The notes under the pieces are model-generated. The model ran no database searches. It was given only the letters and a program-made list of their open reading frames with translations, and was not told the origin of the DNA. Shown here in pieces: positions 17,099-21,614 of a DNA stretch of 21,614 nt (position 1 is the stretch's first letter; the number at the start of each line of letters is the position of its first letter). Location: positions 1 to 21,614 of IMG/VR virus record IMGVR_UViG_3300017767_000166. One strand, given 5' to 3'. The stretch comes from a virus. A program made the translations under genes and the position numbers.

Positions 17099-17555
17099 TT
17101 CCTTTCTTCTTATCAATTGCTTTCATTAACGTTGAATAATCACGTGTCATTGCTTTTTGAATAACGGGATCTACTTCTAACGTTTTTCCAGTTTCTGGAT
17201 CTGACATTACAGAAGTTTGATTTATATTTTGTATGCTTCTGTTCATTCCAAATCCTTGAGCATCTTTTGAAGTCATCATAATATCTTCTGACATTAATGA
17301 TGCATAATCAGCTACTTTGTTATTTTCTGTTAATCTTGTTGTTTCATTTAAAATATCTGAAAATTTATTTTCTTTAAATTTAACTTTATTATTAGACTTT
17401 TTCGATGTAACTGATTCTTTAGGCGAAGTTTTAATTTCTTGTATTGTATTTTCTAAACCTTGTTTTATTATTTCTGTAAGCTCTTGTTTAATAACTGTTC
17501 GAACTTCTTCGTTTATAACTTTTTTTAGTACATTAATAAATTTTTCTTGTTTCAT
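17076..17555 (-). CDS. Small charged coiled-coil protein next to gp25, unknown
   Basis: A 159-residue protein that I cannot assign to a named family. Residues 1-45 form an amphipathic, probably coiled-coil helix (KFINVLKKVINEEVRTVIKQ and onward) with Lys- and Glu-rich faces. The rest is polar and probably extended, with a small motif-like segment DPETGKTLEVDPVIQKAM (118-135). There is no membrane span. Its position between the 284-residue tail protein and gp25, and its overlap with gp25, suggest a baseplate assembly factor or small wedge component. AAAAAGAAA precedes its ATG as a weak ribosome-binding site. Confidence 0.6.
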   Translation of the reverse strand: MKQEKFINVLKKVINEEVRTVIKQELTEIIKQGLENTIQEIKTSPKESVTSKKSNNKVKFKENKFSDILNETTRLTENNKVADYASLMSEDIMMTSKDAQGFGMNRSIQNINQTSVMSDPETGKTLEVDPVIQKAMTRDYSTLMKAIDKKKGNGIPIRK

Positions 17556-17593
17556 GATTATTTCTTTTTATTATAAATATGTAATGTATAGAT

Positions 17594-18448
17594 TTACGTA
17601 TCAATCCATTTATTATTTAATTTTGGGCCATATATTTCATTTGTAATTTCATCTACATAATAATCACCGGATTTTCCTAGATCATTAGTTGGAGCTCCAT
17701 TTCCTTTAATTAATTGAGAAGGAGCTTCTTGTAGCGAACTTAATAAATCTTGCTGTTGATTAATTAAATCTTGTATTAAATCACCTCTTAAATCTATATC
17801 ATCTATAGATACATTTTTTTCTTGATAAAATTCACTAGGTAATAAATCATTATAATCAAGATTTAATTTGTCAATTTCGTCTTTCAATTGTTTTGGTACT
17901 TCTAACAATTCATCGCTAGTACTTCCATCATTGCCAGTACCATTTGCTGCTCCAGAACAAGCAGATGCTAATCTTGTAGCAACTTGTGCCAATTGGGATA
18001 CTGCCATATCTACACCAATATTTAATCTAGGAGGAATTCCTTCTAGTTGTCCTAATGACTTTTTTGCATTTTCAATTGTCATAGTTTGTACCATTGATAA
18101 ATCAGATAATAATACAGCTTGTCCTACAATTGGTACTGTATATAATGTATTTTTTATTGCAGATGCTATTCCTATTAATGTCTTAAATAAATTGACATAT
18201 TTCATAATTTGTGCAACGAGGTTTTGTAATTTTTTTAGTCTTTCTAATATATCATCTAGATTATCTTTTAATGCATCAATTCTAGGGTCATTACAATCGC
18301 AATCATCTGGTAGCTTTATTGAATCCTGTACTACTTTTAATAAATCTTCAATTAGTTTATTTATAAATTTTACAATTTTATCAACAGCTATACTAGTTAA
18401 TACTGGAGGAATTAATGGAATTTTGTCTAATGGTGATGTAACAGGCAT
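17594..18448 (-). CDS. Tail protein with C-terminal YGPK motif, otherwise unknown
   Basis: A 284-residue protein. The first half is helical: an amphipathic N-terminal helix, a short Cys pair in DDCDCNDPRID (53-63), a heptad-like stretch with LDDILERLKKLQNLVAQIMK, and a hydrophobic segment around 85-115 (IGIASAIKNTLYTVPIVGQA) that could pack in a helical bundle or touch membrane. The C-terminus has the phage tail motif GDYYVDEITNEIYGPK near 260-275, usually found at the ends of collagen-like or fibre proteins as 'GdyYid..t..iYGPK....W'. It lies between the OB/spike protein and the gp25 cluster. A hub or tail-tip component is likely; which T4 protein it corresponds to is not clear. Confidence 0.6.
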   Translation of the reverse strand: MPVTSPLDKIPLIPPVLTSIAVDKIVKFINKLIEDLLKVVQDSIKLPDDCDCNDPRIDALKDNLDDILERLKKLQNLVAQIMKYVNLFKTLIGIASAIKNTLYTVPIVGQAVLLSDLSMVQTMTIENAKKSLGQLEGIPPRLNIGVDMAVSQLAQVATRLASACSGAANGTGNDGSTSDELLEVPKQLKDEIDKLNLDYNDLLPSEFYQEKNVSIDDIDLRGDLIQDLINQQQDLLSSLQEAPSQLIKGNGAPTNDLGKSGDYYVDEITNEIYGPKLNNKWIDT

Positions 18449-18464
18449 ATTTTAATCTTTCTAT

Positions 18465-19496
18465 TTATTTTTTCATGAAGTATCTTGAACTTAATATTGA
18501 TTTTGGATTTGTTGCTGCAGATAATCTTTCTTCAACTTTTTTTATATAACCTTTAGCTGCAGGATTTGGTTCAGAAAAAACTCCGCCGGTGCCATTAGTA
18601 CCAGCTCGTAATGCTGAACATAAATCTAACAATGCTAATAATAACTCATGTCCATTTACCATTGGTTCAGCTGCATCGTCTCCACCTAACAATACTTGTT
18701 CAGCATTTAAATTAATACGTTGTTTTGAATCAAGAATTATACTATTAGTTTTTGAAACTAATAAAATACGGTCTGCAATTCCTATAAATTGAGATTTATT
18801 AAATTTATTATATCCTCCAGATTTATCAGTTACTCCAGATAATTTTAAAGTTGATAATTGTTGAGATGTAGTTAAATAAAACGATGAATCGTCATTTGTT
18901 AAATGTTCTATACTATATTTTCTTCCATAAATATTATCTTGATCCGATTGTTTTTGTTTTGTAGTATTTGATAGTATAATTATTGGATTTGTAATTAATT
19001 TGTCATCATTTGTATTATCTACCCAATTCGGCTCTACTGCAGTATCTGTGTCTTGTTTTATTTTGGATGATCCCAATCTTATTGTATTTCCAAAACGCCC
19101 TTGTAATAATAAATCGCCCGTAAATGATTGTAAAGGATTAACAATTTTTGGTTCAATAGGTGGCGTAAATGTTTCTGATGATGCAGCATTTGGTAATAAA
19201 TTATGATATATACTAGATTGAATTGGAAGTGTACATAAATAATACCATTGTAATTCTTTTCTAGATTTACCAGAATATTGATTTGGTCCGGAAAAGATTA
19301 AAATTATTTCTCCTTTTAATGGTGGCTTTAAAATATTTAATGAAGCTGGCCTAGCACTTATATCATGTTGAGTAGTACTAGTATTAAAAATTTCAACTTT
19401 AACAGAATATAAATTTTGTTCGTCATTTCCTGTTTTTAAAGGTTCAACATCAATAACTTCTGCAATTTCAAAATTAACTTTAGTAAAAGTAGACAT
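18465..19496 (-). CDS. gp5-like OB-fold baseplate hub/spike protein
   Basis: A 343-residue protein with beta-rich sequence. Features suggesting the gp5/gpV group are an N-terminal OB-like barrel (NLYSVKVEIFN, then LNILKPPLKGEIILIFSGPN), the segment GDLLLQGRFGNTIRLGSSKI near 130 that is frequent in spike/hub proteins of environmental T4-like phages, and short beta repeats at about 230-275 (IADRILLVSKTNSIILDSKQ, then RINLNAEQVLLGG) like the start of a spike beta-helix. There is no lysozyme domain, unlike T4 gp5. Its ATG directly follows the TAA of the upstream gene and is preceded by AAAAGGATT. It would form the membrane-contacting centre of the baseplate. This is supported by motif and order, not by alignment. 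Confidence 0.6.
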   Translation of the reverse strand: MSTFTKVNFEIAEVIDVEPLKTGNDEQNLYSVKVEIFNTSTTQHDISARPASLNILKPPLKGEIILIFSGPNQYSGKSRKELQWYYLCTLPIQSSIYHNLLPNAASSETFTPPIEPKIVNPLQSFTGDLLLQGRFGNTIRLGSSKIKQDTDTAVEPNWVDNTNDDKLITNPIIILSNTTKQKQSDQDNIYGRKYSIEHLTNDDSSFYLTTSQQLSTLKLSGVTDKSGGYNKFNKSQFIGIADRILLVSKTNSIILDSKQRINLNAEQVLLGGDDAAEPMVNGHELLLALLDLCSALRAGTNGTGGVFSEPNPAAKGYIKKVEERLSAATNPKSILSSRYFMKK

Positions 19497-19928
19497 TTAT
19501 GAATCCTTTTCTTGTATTAAATCTTTAGCTTTTTGAATTTTTTCTTGAAGTTCTTTATCTTCTTCTTCTATTTTTTCTATTTCATCTGTTAGCTCATCTT
19601 CAAATTCTTTAGATGCCATTCCTAGCAATTCTTTCTTTTCAGATTCACTTAATAGTGATGATTCTCCAGATATAGTCTGAGTAGTTGAAATATAACGTTG
19701 AGTAATAGCAGTTAGTTTAACTATATGATCATCATTTTTTACTGCTACGTCTAAATATTCTTTTATTAAAGGTACTATAATAGTAGCATCTGACGCATTT
19801 CTTATAAGTGGTTGTAATTGTGATATTAATTGATTTATTTGTCTATCTTTTTTCTTTGAATTGTGATAAACATTTGACATTAAATCAGCAAAACTAACAC
19901 CTTTGAATAATTCTTCATTAATATCCAT
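19497..19928 (-). CDS. Small acidic coiled-coil protein, unknown
   Basis: A 143-residue protein not recognised. The N-terminal 95 residues are helical with alternating hydrophobics (RQINQLISQLQPLIRNASDA, then VPLIKEYLDVAVKNDDHIVK). The last 45 residues are a Glu/Lys-rich coiled coil (EFEDELTDEIEKIEEEDKEL and onward). There is no membrane span. It lies between the gp55-like sigma factor and the baseplate genes: 25 bases after the sigma gene and directly abutting the OB/spike gene (TAA followed by ATG). Its ribosome-binding site is AAAGGA. A transcription partner of the sigma factor or a tail assembly chaperone are the two obvious options, and neither can be chosen. Confidence 0.6.
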   Translation of the reverse strand: MDINEELFKGVSFADLMSNVYHNSKKKDRQINQLISQLQPLIRNASDATIIVPLIKEYLDVAVKNDDHIVKLTAITQRYISTTQTISGESSLLSESEKKELLGMASKEFEDELTDEIEKIEEEDKELQEKIQKAKDLIQEKDS

Positions 19929-19953
19929 GGGAACATTTCCTTTAATATAAATA

Positions 19954-20655
19954 TCAAAAGGGTAAATTCACGAATTCATTTTGTTCATATTCTTTGAATT
20001 TTAGATTATATATGTTTTTTAGTACTTTAATAACCTTAGTAATATTATTAGTTTGCAATCCTGTACGTTCACGTATAAATACATATAAAGCTTTTTTATT
20101 ATATTGCTCTATATTTTCTCTATTTTCAAATAGATACAATATTGAGTCAGCAACGTGTATATCTGATTGATTTGTAAATATTCTGTTAATATTTTCATAA
20201 CAATAGTTAACATATGCATTCATGAAAAATTGTAAAAGTTCTTTCATTTCGTTGTTATGCATTTCTGTTACAATATTTCTTTCTTCGTCTATATCTATAG
20301 GGTCCGATTCTTTTTTTAATTTTGCATATCCTTTTTGATTTTCTGCTATTAAATAATTAAATGCAGTTCTTGTATAATATGAGTATGCTTTACCGGCGCT
20401 AGGATTGAATTTATCTAATCTCATTGTTAAATATGTTACCAAATCTGTTTGTAAATCTTGAAAAGAAGAATTAATATAATCCGGCTTCATTTTATTAATA
20501 AGATTTTCAGACAACTTTAAAAAAGCAGGATATATAAATCTTCTATAAATTTTTTCTTTTAAAACCTGTTTGTCATTAGATCTATTATATGCTGCAACTG
20601 AATATTCAGTTATTTTTGTCCAATATCTATTACTTTTTTTCTTTTTTCTTGGCAT
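19954..20655 (-). CDS. 55: Late-transcription sigma factor, T4 gp55-like
   Basis: A 233-residue sigma70-family protein, longer than T4 gp55 (185). Residues about 36-118 form region 2. The -10-recognising part includes LQTDLVTYLTMRLDKFNP, then GKAYSYYTRTAFNYLI, equivalent to the 'kFdp..GkaFsYf..ia.n.li' signature of gp55-like sigma factors. The N-terminus is basic (PRKKKKSNRYW) and the C-terminal ~90 residues are helical with no clear region 4, as expected for this reduced group. It would bind host RNA polymerase with the phage clamp and coactivator to transcribe late (virion) genes. It stands directly upstream of the baseplate block. A GAGGAAG ribosome-binding site precedes the ATG, and its start overlaps the membrane-protein gene by 26 bases. 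Confidence 0.88.
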   Translation of the reverse strand: MPRKKKKSNRYWTKITEYSVAAYNRSNDKQVLKEKIYRRFIYPAFLKLSENLINKMKPDYINSSFQDLQTDLVTYLTMRLDKFNPSAGKAYSYYTRTAFNYLIAENQKGYAKLKKESDPIDIDEERNIVTEMHNNEMKELLQFFMNAYVNYCYENINRIFTNQSDIHVADSILYLFENRENIEQYNKKALYVFIRERTGLQTNNITKVIKVLKNIYNLKFKEYEQNEFVNLPF

Positions 20656-20923
20656 TAAATTCTTCCTCTAAGTTAACTACTACTTGTTTTAATTGTTCAA
20701 ATATCGTTCCAGTTTCATCATCTGCTTCAAAAGCTCCTTTGCTATCAATACGTTTTGCTTCATTTAATGAATTTTTAATTTGATTATACATGTATTGAGA
20801 ATATTCTTCTAATTCTTGTATATAATCTTCCTGATCTGCAAATAATCCAGCTAAAGTATATGCTTTATACATAAAGTAAACTGCAGTTCCTGATGTTAAT
20901 ATTAATAATACAATTTCAATCAT
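20630..20923 (-). CDS. Small single-pass membrane protein with cytoplasmic coil
   Basis: A 97-residue protein with one N-terminal membrane span (residues about 2-20, IEIVLLILTSGTAVYFMYK), followed by an acidic coiled coil (about 32-60), an acidic patch (FEADDETG) and a Lys-rich end (NAKKKEKK). There is no cleavage site typical of a signal peptide. Its ATG overlaps the stop of the HD-domain gene (ATGA), and its 3' end overlaps the sigma gene by 26 bases, so all three are translated from one message. TTGGAGATTC precedes the start. The function is unknown; a membrane anchor or host-membrane effector is possible. Confidence 0.72.
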   Translation of the reverse strand: MIEIVLLILTSGTAVYFMYKAYTLAGLFADQEDYIQELEEYSQYMYNQIKNSLNEAKRIDSKGAFEADDETGTIFEQLKQVVVNLEEEFNAKKKEKK

Positions 20924-21614
20924 GAATCTCCAAATGTTTTAAATATATCTGTTATTGATTTGTCAATATCCGGATTTTGTTCTGCTAAATTTTTAATTGC
21001 TGTTTTCTTTGTTGCTTTTGTTTTTGCACTAATAGGATTAGGAGAATTATTTTTATGAGATCTCCATCTTTCATATTCTATTTGTGATGCCATATGATCT
21101 GCATGATGTAATAGTAAAGGTAAATTAGTTTTTAATTTAGCTTGTGCTGATCTTGCAATAAAATATGGTTTATTAGCATCATCATATATACCATCATGTA
21201 TTCTAATAGCTTGAAACTCATTCCAAGACATTTGAACTTGATATTTTTGAAGTAAATATATTGATAAATCCGGTACCATTGTGAAAGGAATATTTTCATT
21301 ATGCTTATACATTCTTCCCATATTTTTTCTATGCCAATCTGATGTTTCAACTTGGTATACTTCTCTTCCTTTTCCCGGAAAACCACATTTACCTAAATCA
21401 TGATGCATAGCAGCAAACATCATTTCTTGTTTAGAATATCCAGACATATCAGATCCCATACTTTCCCATGAATCAGATAATTTATTTACGCAATCCATTA
21501 CTCTTAATACATGATCTATATATCCTCCAGCAAATGCATTATGATAATGTGCAACTGAAGAAGCAGGCATCATTACAATCCTTTCTTCATAATCATCATA
21601 TAATTTATTTAATT
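20920..21614 (-). CDS. HD-domain phosphohydrolase, 5' end beyond window
   Basis: The frame is open to the right edge. The ATG pair at 21568-21573 is preceded by 13 in-frame codons (LNKLYDDYEERIV) with no stop, which look like natural family sequence, so the gene probably starts outside the window. Numbering from the 21573 ATG, metal and catalytic residues are His21 (GGYIDHVLRV), His58-Asp59 (HHDLGK), His126-Asp127 (RIHDGIY) and Asp159 (HHADHMAS), the complete HD set. HD enzymes cleave phosphoester bonds in nucleotides such as dNTPs, cyclic nucleotides or ppGpp; the substrate cannot be told here. The last ~45 residues are basic and polar, probably flexible. It heads a coupled group with the membrane protein (ATGA overlap) and the sigma factor. 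Confidence 0.85.
   Translation of the reverse strand, partial: LNKLYDDYEERIVMMPASSVAHYHNAFAGGYIDHVLRVMDCVNKLSDSWESMGSDMSGYSKQEMMFAAMHHDLGKCGFPGKGREVYQVETSDWHRKNMGRMYKHNENIPFTMVPDLSIYLLQKYQVQMSWNEFQAIRIHDGIYDDANKPYFIARSAQAKLKTNLPLLLHHADHMASQIEYERWRSHKNNSPNPISAKTKATKKTAIKNLAEQNPDIDKSITDIFKTFGDS

Noticed and set aside
15489-17129. Plus-strand open frames opposite gp6 and gp25
   Set aside because: They are antisense to two firmly identified baseplate genes and show no domain or credible ribosome-binding site.
17868-18455. 195-codon open frame on the plus strand
   Set aside because: It lies wholly antisense to the 284-residue tail gene, has low-complexity Ser/Phe/Ile-rich sequence typical of reversed AT-rich coding DNA, and breaks the gene order.
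6990-18464. AATAAATA or AATAAA stretches before many tail genes as a shared late promoter
   Set aside because: They lie 10-20 bases from the start codon, overlapping the ribosome-binding region, and vary in spacing. They are better explained as A-rich translation leaders.
5782-19953. TATAAATA sequences (T4 late-promoter consensus) in gaps at 5782, 14755, 17572 and 19946
   Set aside because: All four are on the plus strand, pointing against every gene, and the same 8-mer also occurs inside coding regions. In DNA this AT-rich several chance copies are expected.
1-21614. tRNA genes, CRISPR arrays, insertion sequences, integrase or attachment sites
   Set aside because: Looked for and not seen; gaps between genes are too short for most of these and no matching motifs or repeats were found.

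Overview
The window is AT-rich and looks like part of a large T4-like contractile-tailed phage (myovirus) genome. The evidence is a run of T4-type genes on one strand: a late-transcription sigma factor (gp55-like), baseplate genes (gp5-like OB protein, gp25, gp6), a DnaG/gp61-type primase and an SbcCD/gp46-47-type nuclease. Several tail proteins resemble those of environmental T4-like phages. No integrase, tRNA, CRISPR array or insertion sequence is visible. Many but not all starts have Shine-Dalgarno-like AGGA/GGAG sequences. The host cannot be named from sequence alone.

Layout: apart from the first ~0.9 kb, every supported gene is on the minus strand, so transcription runs from high to low coordinates. 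From the right edge: an HD-domain phosphohydrolase (5' end outside the window), a small single-pass membrane protein, the gp55-like sigma factor and a small coiled-coil protein. Then comes a long tail/baseplate block (about 19.5 kb down to 4.1 kb): gp5-like OB/spike protein, an unknown protein with a YGPK tail motif, a small coiled-coil protein, gp25, gp6, a small tail protein, a DNRLRE/CBM96-like protein, an unknown tail protein, a 1245-residue gpI/LamG baseplate protein, and three further tail proteins. Two of these three share the same C-terminal module. The block is followed by a minimal kinase-like protein and a T7-type endonuclease I (Holliday-junction resolvase). A 179-bp gap with a perfect 7-bp hairpin precedes the primase and the SbcD-like nuclease.

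Left end: bases 1-142 are the exact reverse complement of 878-1019. The plus-strand segment 1-877 carries the end of the SbcD-like gene running in frame, with no stop and no usable start codon, into the ATPase domain of an SbcC-like protein. Two things follow. The junction at 877/878 is an inverted join, most likely a chimera at a contig end (a real invertible segment is the alternative). The natural gene appears to encode one fused SbcD-SbcC (Mre11-Rad50-like) polypeptide.

How the genes work together (inference): the sigma factor would direct late transcription of the baseplate/tail block. gp25, gp6 and the gpI-like protein would form the baseplate wedge around the OB/spike hub. The LamG and DNRLRE proteins would supply carbohydrate-binding or fibre functions. 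Primase, SbcCD and endonuclease I form a replication, recombination and DNA-processing set. The observations most worth checking are the SbcD-SbcC fusion, the fold-back join, the primase zinc ribbon that has lost three of four cysteines, the kinase-like protein that stops right after its metal-binding Asp, and the terminator-like hairpin sitting in the leader of a tail gene.
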